Below are positions 1 through 6,720 of a DNA stretch of 14,858 nucleotides, piece by piece. The stretch is from Singulisphaera sp. GP187. Lineage in GTDB: Bacteria; Pseudomonadota; Gammaproteobacteria; Burkholderiales; Burkholderiaceae_C. Where the stretch lies: the NCBI GenBank assembly GCA_943327965.2, contig CALPYQ020000006.1:1-14858 (forward strand), read 5' to 3'. Position numbers and translations under genes: made by a program. Each line of letters opens with the position of its first letter. Within the stretch, counting starts at the first letter, position 1. Below the pieces are notes generated by a model. The model worked only from the letters and a program-made list of their open reading frames with translations. It was not told the DNA's origin and did no database searches.

Positions 1-500
1 AAATAGACCCAGCCCTCAGGGGCCACCGCGTTGGCGGCAGCTTGAAGCGCTTTTTCAAAAAACAAGGCTTCAAAGGGAGGGTCTAAAAAAACCACATCCA
101 AGCTGCCAGGCGCAATGCGTTGAAGGGCCATCATGGCATCACCTTTTTGAACTTGAACGGCATTGGCCGCCAATCGCTTTTGGGTCTCTAGCAACAAGCT
201 GATCAACTGAGCATCTTGTTCAAACATCTGTACAGACTGGGCGCCTCTAGAGGCTGCTTCAAAGCCCAATGCGCCAGTACCTGCAAAGGCGTCCACGCAT
301 TTCCAACCAGTCAGGTCTTGGCCCAACCAATTGAACAAAGTCTCCCGAACACGATCGGGTGTGGGACGAAGTCCTGGCTTGTCGATGACTTTGATTTTGG
401 AGCGTTTCCACTGCCCCCCAATGATTCTCAATTCGTGCGAGGGCGAACCCTTGGGCAGGGCTGCATTGGCAGGTTTGGTGGGACTTTGATTCTTGCGCAT
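1..500 (-). CDS. rsmD: 16S rRNA (guanine966-N2)-methyltransferase RsmD, 3' end cut off by the window
   Basis: RsmD transfers a methyl group from S-adenosylmethionine to N2 of G966 of 16S rRNA during assembly of the 30S subunit. Read leftward from the ATG at 500-498, the frame is open to the window edge (166 codons). The hallmark RsmD stretch LRPTPDRVRETLFNWL lies at residues 44-59. The SAM-binding motif DAFAGTGALGFEAASRGA is at about 70-87, and the catalytic DPPF is at 140-143, where this class of N2-guanine methyltransferases carries (D/N)PP(F/Y). The family is usually about 190-200 residues, so roughly the last 20-30 are missing only because the window ends. No clear Shine-Dalgarno sequence precedes the ATG. 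The gene diverges from ftsY across 93 bases. Identification is firm; the exact start is less so. Confidence 0.93.
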   Translation of the reverse strand, partial: MRKNQSPTKPANAALPKGSPSHELRIIGGQWKRSKIKVIDKPGLRPTPDRVRETLFNWLGQDLTGWKCVDAFAGTGALGFEAASRGAQSVQMFEQDAQLISLLLETQKRLAANAVQVQKGDAMMALQRIAPGSLDVVFLDPPFEALFFEKALQAAANAVAPEGWVY

Positions 501-558
501 GGACTAAAGCTTAACTGCTTGTCAGCCCCCTGATTTCATGAAATGAAAAAAAGGCGGA

Positions 559-585
559 TTTTCATGGATCGAACCTCCGTACAAT
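559..585 (+). promoter_or_regulatory. Candidate promoter of ftsY
   Basis: TACAAT at 580-585 matches five of six bases of the sigma-70 -10 consensus. A weak -35-like TTTTCA lies at 559-564 with a short spacer of 15 bases. Transcription would begin around 591-593, next to or on the ATG at 594. The placement fits a leaderless or nearly leaderless ftsY transcript. It conflicts with the upstream ATG at 564 being the main start. Assigned by eye only. Confidence 0.35.
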
Positions 586-593
586 GCCGCTTT

Positions 594-1601
594 ATGTTCA
601 GTTTCTTTCGTTCAAAAGCCAAGACCCCACCGGTCGATCAAGCACCTGCGCCCCAAGAAGGGGCCAAGTTGCCAACGGGATCTGACGCGCCATCTGAACC
701 CAATCGGCAGACATGGTTTGGCAAACTCAAAGCAGGACTGAAAAAAACAGGCGGGAGTTTGGCGGCCGTCTTCACTGGCACCCAAATTGATGAGGCGCTT
801 TATGAAGAATTGGAAACCGCCCTGCTCATGGCCGACACAGGCGTCAAAGCGACTGAGCAATTGCTCAAGGATTTAAAGGCGCGCGTCAAAGCCAGCAAGG
901 CCACTGAGCCTATGGCCGTCAAAGCTTTGCTCATTGAGGCCATCACCGATTTGCTAAGACCGCTAGAAAAGCAACTGCACATTGGCGAACAAAAACCCAT
1001 GGTCATCATGGTGGCGGGGGTTAACGGCGCCGGCAAAACAACTTCGATCGGCAAATTGACGCATCACATGGCTGAACAGGGCGCCAGCGTTTTGTTGGCC
1101 GCCGCAGACACCTTTCGTGCAGCTGCCCGCGAGCAACTGGCTGTTTGGGCGCAGCGCAATACCGTTGAAATCATCAGTCAAGCAGGCGGTGACCCCGCCG
1201 CCGTTAGCTTTGATGCCGTGTCTGCCGGAAAAGCCCGCGGACGTGACGTGGTGTTGGTAGACACCGCAGGTCGGTTGCCAACACAACTTCACCTGATGGA
1301 AGAACTTAAAAAAATCAAACGTGTGGTGCAAAAGGCCGATGCCAATTCACCCCACGAAGTTCTTTTGGTCATTGACGGCAACACGGGTCAAAACGCCCTC
1401 ACCCAAGTCAAAGCATTTGATGAAGCATTGGGCCTCACCGGACTCATTGTGACCAAGTTAGATGGCACTGCCAAAGGCGGTGTTTTGTGTGCCATTGCTC
1501 GAGAAAAAGCCATTCCCGTTTACTTCATTGGCGTGGGTGAGCAACTCGATGATTTGCAAACTTTTGATGCAAGAGAGTTTGCCCAAGCATTACTCAATTA
1601 A
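594..1601 (+). CDS. ftsY: Signal recognition particle receptor FtsY
   Basis: FtsY is the membrane-associated SRP receptor GTPase. It pairs with Ffh to deliver nascent inner-membrane proteins to SecYEG. From the ATG at 594 it has 335 residues: an acidic, proline-rich N-terminal tail, then the helical N domain (about 40-125) and the G domain. GTPase motifs visible are GVNGAGKTT (142-150), DTFRAAAREQL (172-182), DTAGR (223-227) and TKLD (287-290), followed by the GVGEQLDDLQTF closing motif of the family. The frame is open further upstream, with ATGs at 543 and 564. I chose 594 because FtsY proteins of this order typically begin MFSFF. The ATG at 564 does have a Shine-Dalgarno-like AGGCGG at 551-556, so a ten-residue N-terminal extension is possible. 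The gene ends only 11 bases before the next one. Confidence 0.95.
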   Translation: MFSFFRSKAKTPPVDQAPAPQEGAKLPTGSDAPSEPNRQTWFGKLKAGLKKTGGSLAAVFTGTQIDEALYEELETALLMADTGVKATEQLLKDLKARVKASKATEPMAVKALLIEAITDLLRPLEKQLHIGEQKPMVIMVAGVNGAGKTTSIGKLTHHMAEQGASVLLAAADTFRAAAREQLAVWAQRNTVEIISQAGGDPAAVSFDAVSAGKARGRDVVLVDTAGRLPTQLHLMEELKKIKRVVQKADANSPHEVLLVIDGNTGQNALTQVKAFDEALGLTGLIVTKLDGTAKGGVLCAIAREKAIPVYFIGVGEQLDDLQTFDAREFAQALLN

Positions 1602-1612
1602 CCCTAAGCCTT

Positions 1613-3292
1613 ATGAAAATACAACGCAAATCGTTCGTCATCGTTGGACTTGTCGTTGTCTTACTAGGGTTGGTTTACATCAATCGACTTTATATTTTGC
1701 AGTACAGCTTAGGCTGGTACACCGATTGGGCTAATCCACGAAGTGCACCTCAAGACGTTCCTTGGGCGAATGGGCCTGCCAATGAAACCTTGCCACCTGC
1801 TCAAAGACCACCCAACATCATTGTCATATTGGCAGACGATTTGGGGATCAATGATGTCACCATGCACGGCGGCGGCCGTGGCGCAGAAGGCGTACCCACC
1901 CCCAACATCGATGCCATTGCCAAGGCGGGTGTGAGGTTCGATCAGGCCTATGCGGGAAGCGCAGTGTGTACTGTATCGCGCGCAGCTTTGCTGACCGGTC
2001 GCTATCCATGGCGATTTGGCGTGGAGTTCACACCAACACCAGGGGCCATGGCCCGTGTTGCAGGTTCTCTGTACGCCGACCCCAATAAACCCCATCCGAT
2101 CAGCGTCGACCATGCCAAGGCCAAAGCCACGCCCAGCTTTGATCAACTGGGCATGCCCCCCTCAGAACGAACTGCCGCGGAAATGCTCAAAGAGCGCGGG
2201 TACCACAACATTCACATTGGAAAATGGCACCTAGGCAGTACGCCAGAAATGCGCCCCAACAACCAAGGCTTTGACGAAAGCCTGTTCATGGAAAGTGGTT
2301 TGTATCTGCCTGTCAACGATCCGCGTACTGTCAATTCCAAACAGGACTTTGATCCCATCGACAGATTTTTATGGCCCAACATGCGTTTTGGCGTGAGCTT
2401 CAACGGGGGTAAATGGTTTGAGCCCAAACGATACCTCACAGACTACTTTACCGATGAAGCTGTTAACGCCATAGGAAAAAACAAAAACAGACCGTTCTTC
2501 ATGTACCTGGCGCACTGGGGTGTTCACACGCCCCTTCAAGCCAGCAAAGAAGACTACGACGCTCTGCCCCAAATTAAGGACCACCGTCGGCGAGTTTATG
2601 GCGCCATGATTCGGTCGGTCGATCGAAGTGTGGGCCGCGTGCTTCAAGCACTGAAGGACAACGGCATTGATCAAAATACTTTGATCATTTTTTCTAGCGA
2701 CAACGGCGCACCCGGTTACATCGGCATCTCTGATGTGAACCAACCCTATCGCGGCTGGAAACTCACCTTTTTTGAAGGCGGTTTGCGTGTGCCCACCGCC
2801 ATGCAATGGCCAGCCCAAATTACGGCCGGGCAGCAGTTCAAGCAGCCTACTTCGCATTTTGATTTCACACCCACATTGGTGGCCGCTGCTGGTGCAAAAT
2901 TGCCGACAGACCGACCTATCGATGGCGTGAATTTATTGCAGGCGATTAAACACACCAACCCCAAAATTGCGACGCAGCCCTTGGCTGATCGACCCCTGTT
3001 TTGGCGTGATGGCGGCTTGCGCGCTGTGCAGTTCAAAGGGTGGAAGCTGATTCATTCTGCCAAACCAGACAAAGATTTTCTGTATGACCTCAAGTCAGAC
3101 CCGACTGAGAAAAACAACCTGGCCAGCACCCACCCTGAAAAGCTCAAGGAACTGCTGGCGCTCATGAAATCTCACCATCAGGGCATGGCCGAACCTCTGT
3201 GGCCAACCTTCATTGAAATGCCCATCATGATTGACAAAACCTTGGACCAGCATCACACCAAAGAGGACGAGTACACCTACTGGTACAACTGA
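1613..3292 (+). CDS. Membrane-anchored sulfatase with atypical CTVSR motif
   Basis: This is an alkaline-phosphatase-superfamily sulfatase of 559 residues, expected to hydrolyse a sulfate ester in the periplasm. Residues 8-22 form an uncleaved hydrophobic anchor after a basic MKIQRK start, so the catalytic domain should lie outside the inner membrane. Metal and active-site elements seen: ADD (74-76), GKWHLG (203-208; K204, H206), HWGVH (301-305), SSDNG (361-365) and GWKLTFFEGGLRVP (K383). The residue converted to formylglycine should be C119, but the motif reads C-T-V-S-R, with valine where the usual C-x-P/A-x-R has proline or alanine. Activity therefore depends on whether the maturation enzyme accepts it. 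The gene starts 11 bases after ftsY with no visible terminator between, and the DUF1254 gene follows after 27 bases. Family assignment is firm; the substrate is unknown. Confidence 0.9.
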   Translation: MKIQRKSFVIVGLVVVLLGLVYINRLYILQYSLGWYTDWANPRSAPQDVPWANGPANETLPPAQRPPNIIVILADDLGINDVTMHGGGRGAEGVPTPNIDAIAKAGVRFDQAYAGSAVCTVSRAALLTGRYPWRFGVEFTPTPGAMARVAGSLYADPNKPHPISVDHAKAKATPSFDQLGMPPSERTAAEMLKERGYHNIHIGKWHLGSTPEMRPNNQGFDESLFMESGLYLPVNDPRTVNSKQDFDPIDRFLWPNMRFGVSFNGGKWFEPKRYLTDYFTDEAVNAIGKNKNRPFFMYLAHWGVHTPLQASKEDYDALPQIKDHRRRVYGAMIRSVDRSVGRVLQALKDNGIDQNTLIIFSSDNGAPGYIGISDVNQPYRGWKLTFFEGGLRVPTAMQWPAQITAGQQFKQPTSHFDFTPTLVAAAGAKLPTDRPIDGVNLLQAIKHTNPKIATQPLADRPLFWRDGGLRAVQFKGWKLIHSAKPDKDFLYDLKSDPTEKNNLASTHPEKLKELLALMKSHHQGMAEPLWPTFIEMPIMIDKTLDQHHTKEDEYTYWYN

Positions 3293-3319
3293 TCGGTGAC
3301 CGACCTTTGAATCCAATGC

Positions 3320-4711
3320 ATGTCAAAAAACATGTTTAAAAAAATCTGGCCCCTCATGCGTCGCTTGTTGATTGCATTAAGCTTATTGCTTGCCTTTGCT
3401 TTGGCCTCGTTGTTTGTCATCAAAGACAAAATCATGTTGGGCGCCGAGGCTTATGTGTATGGCTATCCCTTGGTCATCATGGACATCACGCGCGCGCAGA
3501 GCGCCATCAACATCGGCCCTGAAAACCAGCTGCGTCGCGTCCGTCAATTTCCAGACGCCAACTTCAAAGACGTGGTCAGACCCAATGTCGACACGCTTTA
3601 CACCACAGCATTCCTGAGCATGAAGCATGGGCCGTGGGTCTTTCACATGCCTGTGCAATACGAACGCTATGAATTAATGCCCTTTATGGATGCATGGACC
3701 AATGTGTTTGCTTCTCCTGGCACACGAACACGCACCGGCAAAGAATCCGTTTATTTGTTGGTTGGTCCCAATTGGCAAGGCACTGCTCCAGCGCACATGA
3801 CTTTGCTTCGATCTCCCACCGACATGGTCTGGCTCATTGGCAGAACACAAACCAACGGCGTTGCGGACTTTGAAACGGTTCATCGCATACAAGATGGTTT
3901 GAAATTGGAGGCATTCCAATCCAAAGACAATTCGGTGCAGACCCTCAATTCAGAGAAAAAAAGCATCGCTTCGTTGCCCAGTTTGCCCCCTGTGGCTCAA
4001 GTCAAAGCACTCAGTACGGCCGTATTTTTTGAGCGACTTTTCCAGCTAATGGTCGACAACCCCGCTTCACCTGAAGATGCGCCGCTTTTGAAGCGCTTGG
4101 CCCTTGCGGGTCTGCAACCTGGGCAAGCAACCCAGCTTTCCAAATTAGATGGTTTTAGTTTTTCCATCGGTCGATGGCTTGCCGATCAAAAAATTAAACG
4201 TGCCCTCAACGCCAAGGACAAGGAAGGCTCATGGCGCACACCGCCCCTTAACTTGGGAAAGTACGGCACCGACTACAACACCCGAGCTGTGGTGGCCATG
4301 GTGGGCCTGGGCGCCAATTTGCCAGAGGATGCGCTTTACCCCAATACCGCGTCTGATCAGCAGGGTCGTGCCCTCAACGGCAAGCACAAGTACCGAATAC
4401 ATTTTGATGCCAAAGAGTTGCCCCCCGTCAAAGCGTTTTGGTCCATCACGCCTTATGGCGCCGACGAATTTTTGATTGACAACCCATTGCACCGATTTGC
4501 TTTAGGGGATCGTGACGCCTTGCACTACAACAGCGATGGCTCATTGGACATTTGGATTCAAGCTGAAGCGCCTACCAACCCTCAAATGAAAAGCAATTGG
4601 CTGCCCATCAAGGCCAATGCGCCCTTCTTGCTCAATGCGCGTTTGTATTGGCCCAAGGAAAACGCGCTCAACTTGAAATGGCAAATGCCACACGTTGAGC
4701 GAATCGATTAG
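3320..4711 (+). CDS. DUF1254/DUF1214 protein with N-terminal membrane anchor
   Basis: A 463-residue protein whose biochemical function I cannot name. A basic start and a hydrophobic segment at about 15-34 indicate an uncleaved signal anchor with the bulk in the periplasm. The N-terminal half is a DUF1254 domain, with the characteristic YGYPLV (47-52) and RPNVDTLYT (86-94). The C-terminal part (about 340-445) is DUF1214, with KAFWSITPYGADEFL, a following glycine/asparagine-rich turn and a WLPIKANAPFLLNARLYWP stretch typical of its end. These two domains are commonly fused. The gene follows the CTVSR sulfatase by 27 bases in the same direction and probably shares its transcript, which suggests both act on the same extracytoplasmic material. 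Its stop overlaps that of the convergent TetR gene. No obvious Shine-Dalgarno sequence precedes the ATG. Confidence 0.88.
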   Translation: MSKNMFKKIWPLMRRLLIALSLLLAFALASLFVIKDKIMLGAEAYVYGYPLVIMDITRAQSAINIGPENQLRRVRQFPDANFKDVVRPNVDTLYTTAFLSMKHGPWVFHMPVQYERYELMPFMDAWTNVFASPGTRTRTGKESVYLLVGPNWQGTAPAHMTLLRSPTDMVWLIGRTQTNGVADFETVHRIQDGLKLEAFQSKDNSVQTLNSEKKSIASLPSLPPVAQVKALSTAVFFERLFQLMVDNPASPEDAPLLKRLALAGLQPGQATQLSKLDGFSFSIGRWLADQKIKRALNAKDKEGSWRTPPLNLGKYGTDYNTRAVVAMVGLGANLPEDALYPNTASDQQGRALNGKHKYRIHFDAKELPPVKAFWSITPYGADEFLIDNPLHRFALGDRDALHYNSDGSLDIWIQAEAPTNPQMKSNWLPIKANAPFLLNARLYWPKENALNLKWQMPHVERID

Positions 4712-5310
4712 GCCACTTGTTTTTCAACCAGATAGTGGGCAATCAGGCCTTGTAAATATTCACGGATATTGGGCGGATTGACGGGCCGGCTTAATGCTTG
4801 GTAACTGCCCACAATGGCCAAATACAAAAGGGCGGCCAAATCTCTGGCCTTTTTTTGATCCTTGACGATCAAGAAAAATTTAGACTGAAACAAGTCCATG
4901 CGCGCCGCGTCCACTTCGACCAACATTTGGGCAGCTTCTGCGTTTTGCTGGCTCATGGCCCGCATGGCCTGCTCAAACCGCAAGTTTTCCAAAGCAGCGC
5001 CAGCCTGAGAAAAGGCGGCATCCACCACAAAGGCCAAGTCTTTGATGGGGTCGCCGCTTTGATTGGCCTGAAGGTGGGCATCTAGCTCAAGTTGTTGTAA
5101 TTTCCAGCGCATGAGCAAGCTGCCAATCAAATCGGCATGGTCCACAAAGTGCCAATAAAAACTGCCTCGCGTGACCTTTAACTTTTCGGCAATGGACAGA
5201 ACCTTGACTTGGTCAAAACCGCCCGCAACCACCGACCGAAAAGCCTCATCGAGCCAATCATCTCGAGTGAGGCGGACGGGTTCAATGGCTGTTTTTTTAG
5301 AGGCTTTCAT
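4708..5310 (-). CDS. TetR/AcrR-family transcriptional regulator
   Basis: A 200-residue DNA-binding repressor-type protein. The N-terminal helix-turn-helix spans about 36-56, with IAEKLKVTRGSFYWHF (40-55) as the recognition-helix signature of TetR-family proteins. The remaining all-helical part is the ligand-binding and dimerisation domain, and its ligand is unknown. The gene lies between the DUF1254 gene (convergent, four-base overlap at the stops) and the seven-gene operon (divergent). The intervening 204 bases carry a perfect 14-bp palindrome at 5442-5455 that is a good operator candidate. It probably represses the operon, and perhaps itself, until an inducer binds. The stretch just upstream of its ATG is A/T-rich with no evident Shine-Dalgarno sequence. 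Family assignment is firm; targets are inferred from position. Confidence 0.9.
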   Translation of the reverse strand: MKASKKTAIEPVRLTRDDWLDEAFRSVVAGGFDQVKVLSIAEKLKVTRGSFYWHFVDHADLIGSLLMRWKLQQLELDAHLQANQSGDPIKDLAFVVDAAFSQAGAALENLRFEQAMRAMSQQNAEAAQMLVEVDAARMDLFQSKFFLIVKDQKKARDLAALLYLAIVGSYQALSRPVNPPNIREYLQGLIAHYLVEKQVA

Positions 5311-5327
5311 TTTTTAGAATTTACTTT

Positions 5328-5438
5328 TCAGATCATGACCCATTTTGCATCAGGCCAAAGTTCATCCAAATCAGGGAAGGTCTTTTGATAGCGAAAACCC
5401 TGAACCTTGAAGTAGGGTTCGTGTGATAAAGTTATACA
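5328..5438 (-). pseudogene. Possible C-terminal remnant of a lost gene
   Basis: Read leftward, this stretch is open for 36 codons ending in TGA at 5330-5328, with no ATG or GTG positioned to start it. The translation looks protein-like: it contains PYFKVQGFRYQKTF and then DLDELWPDAKWVMI, rich in aromatic and charged residues at the spacing of a real C-terminus. Upstream in frame there is a stop (5441-5439), and the sequence beyond it does not look coding. I do not recognise the family. It may be the tail of a gene deleted when the regulator and operon were brought together, or it may be chance. It lies between the TetR start and the palindrome, so it is probably part of the regulator's 5' untranslated region today. 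Confidence 0.3.
5422..5430 (+). promoter_or_regulatory. Candidate extended -10 promoter element for the seven-gene operon
   Basis: TGTGATAAA at 5422-5430 has the TGn of an extended -10 promoter followed by GATAAA, four of six bases of the -10 consensus. There is no convincing -35. Transcription would begin near 5437, placing the palindrome at 5442-5455 immediately downstream of the start, where a bound repressor would block elongation or polymerase entry. On the opposite strand, TTCCAT (5459-5454) and TATAAC (5436-5431), separated by 17 bases, could be a promoter for the TetR gene with the palindrome inside its spacer. Both are weak calls by eye. Confidence 0.25.
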
Positions 5439-5441
5439 TCA

Positions 5442-5455
5442 ATACACATGTGTAT
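5442..5455. promoter_or_regulatory. Perfect 14-bp palindrome, candidate TetR-family operator
   Basis: ATACACATGTGTAT is identical to its reverse complement over all 14 bases. A third copy of the half-site core ATACA lies at 5434-5438, in direct orientation and eight bases upstream of the copy at 5442. Size, symmetry and position between a TetR-family gene and a divergent operon fit an operator bound by a regulator dimer. That this particular regulator binds it is inference. Confidence 0.55.
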
Positions 5456-5514
5456 GGAATGAATTCTGCACGATGTTAAGCTGACTCAAAAATCATGGGG
5501 ATAGGTTTTTTCAA

Positions 5515-6720
5515 ATGGCTCTGCGAAGTCTCAAAAGCTGGCTGATGCCCATCATCAGCAAGCGCCTTTTATCGAGAGAACGCCTGCTTCTAAAACGTCA
5601 GAGCGCTGAAAGAAAGCGTTCGGCTCAGAACCGCCCCCATGTTTTGCATTTTTTTCATCAGCCAGGTGATCCCTACTCTCAACTCTTGGCAAGCGTTTTG
5701 CCCAAGTTGTTAGAAAAATACAAGCTGCAGTTAGAAACCCATCTCATCAATGCGCCCTCTGACTCCGCTGTGCCAGAACGTGAGCGGCTTCAGGTTTACA
5801 GCTTGTTAGACGCAGAGCGACTGGCTGCGCATTATCAAATTGCTTGGACTTTTGACAAAGCTGAAGCGCTTCAAAATGCAAGTCCAACCCCAGAAAAAGC
5901 ACGCAACAATGAACGCCAAAAAAAATGGGGCCACTATTTGGGCGCCACCATTTACTATGAAGGTGAGTGGTATTGGGGCATCGATCGCCTTCATCACCTC
6001 GAAGAGCGATTGAATGCTTTGGGTCTGTGTCAAGTCCCATATCTGGGCCCGCTCTTCCCGCCAGTTCAATACCAAGCCCTTGAACATGCGCCTCAAGGTA
6101 CCCACATCGATTTTTTCTTTTCTCTGAGGAGCCCTTACTCGGCCATCTCAGCCGCCAAAGTTTTTGAATGGGCCCATCAAGTTGGTGTTCAAGTCAACTT
6201 GCGATATGTGTTGCCCATGGCCATGCGTGGTTTGCCTGTGCCTGCAGAAAAACGCAAATACATCAGCCAAGACGCTGCACGCGAAGCATTTGTTCAAGGC
6301 GTGCCCTTTGGCTGCATCAATGATCCGCTTGGTCATCCCACAGAGCGAGGCTTGGCGCTCATGCCTTTTGCTGAAATGCACAATGCAGCAGAAGACTACG
6401 TCAAATCATTCATGCAAGGCGTGTGGTCTGAGGGCTTGGACGCAGGCACAGACGCACACCTCCAAATCATTGTGGAGCGTGCTGGGCTCAGTTGGTCTGC
6501 CGCCAAAGACATTCTCAAAAGCCAATCGAATGACACGCATTGGCGCGCCATTGCAGAGCAAAACAGACAGGCTTTGTTTTCATTGGGCTTGTGGGGTGTT
6601 CCTTCATTCCGATTTGAAAACACAGCAGCTTGGGGACAAGACAGGTTCTGGGTGATTGAAAAAGCTCTGCACGATCAGTTCAACAGCGATACATCGACAT
6701 CTAGTTCTGCATCAACATGA
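5515..6720 (+). CDS. Two-domain DsbA/HCCA-isomerase-like (GST-kappa-type) protein
   Basis: A 401-residue protein with two thioredoxin-like DsbA-family domains in tandem. The first, about 42-170, starts VLHFFHQPGDPYSQLL. The second, about 197-390, starts IDFFFSLRSPYSAIS, the pattern of 2-hydroxychromene-2-carboxylate isomerases and kappa-class glutathione transferases, and carries GVPSF (361-365) with the expected cis-proline at 363. Neither domain has a CxxC motif, so it should not be a disulfide oxidoreductase; a glutathione-dependent isomerase or transferase role is more likely. There is no signal peptide. The first 40 residues are strongly basic and could contact the membrane. It is the first gene of the operon, preceded by a GGGGATAGG purine stretch (5497-5505) nine bases before the ATG, and its TGA overlaps the next ATG by four bases. 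The substrate is unknown. Confidence 0.82.
   Translation: MALRSLKSWLMPIISKRLLSRERLLLKRQSAERKRSAQNRPHVLHFFHQPGDPYSQLLASVLPKLLEKYKLQLETHLINAPSDSAVPERERLQVYSLLDAERLAAHYQIAWTFDKAEALQNASPTPEKARNNERQKKWGHYLGATIYYEGEWYWGIDRLHHLEERLNALGLCQVPYLGPLFPPVQYQALEHAPQGTHIDFFFSLRSPYSAISAAKVFEWAHQVGVQVNLRYVLPMAMRGLPVPAEKRKYISQDAAREAFVQGVPFGCINDPLGHPTERGLALMPFAEMHNAAEDYVKSFMQGVWSEGLDAGTDAHLQIIVERAGLSWSAAKDILKSQSNDTHWRAIAEQNRQALFSLGLWGVPSFRFENTAAWGQDRFWVIEKALHDQFNSDTSTSSSAST

Noticed and set aside
216..533. A 105-codon rightward frame at the left end
   Set aside because: It is antisense to rsmD, which has clear family motifs over the same bases.
2369..2857. A 162-codon leftward open frame inside the CTVSR sulfatase gene
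   Set aside because: It lies entirely antisense to a firm coding sequence, and its translation has no recognisable domain, so it is a shadow frame.
3293..3303. Odd palindrome TCGGTGACCGA between the first sulfatase and the DUF1254 gene
   Set aside because: The arms are only five bases around one central base, too tight for a hairpin and too short to call an operator without a second copy.
6164..6655. A 163-codon rightward open frame inside the DsbA-like gene
   Set aside because: It is out of frame with a well-supported protein and its composition (many cysteines and serines, no motif) is typical of a frame-shifted shadow.
5515..6720. A thiol-disulfide oxidoreductase role for the DsbA-like protein
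   Set aside because: Neither domain contains a CxxC motif and there is no export signal.
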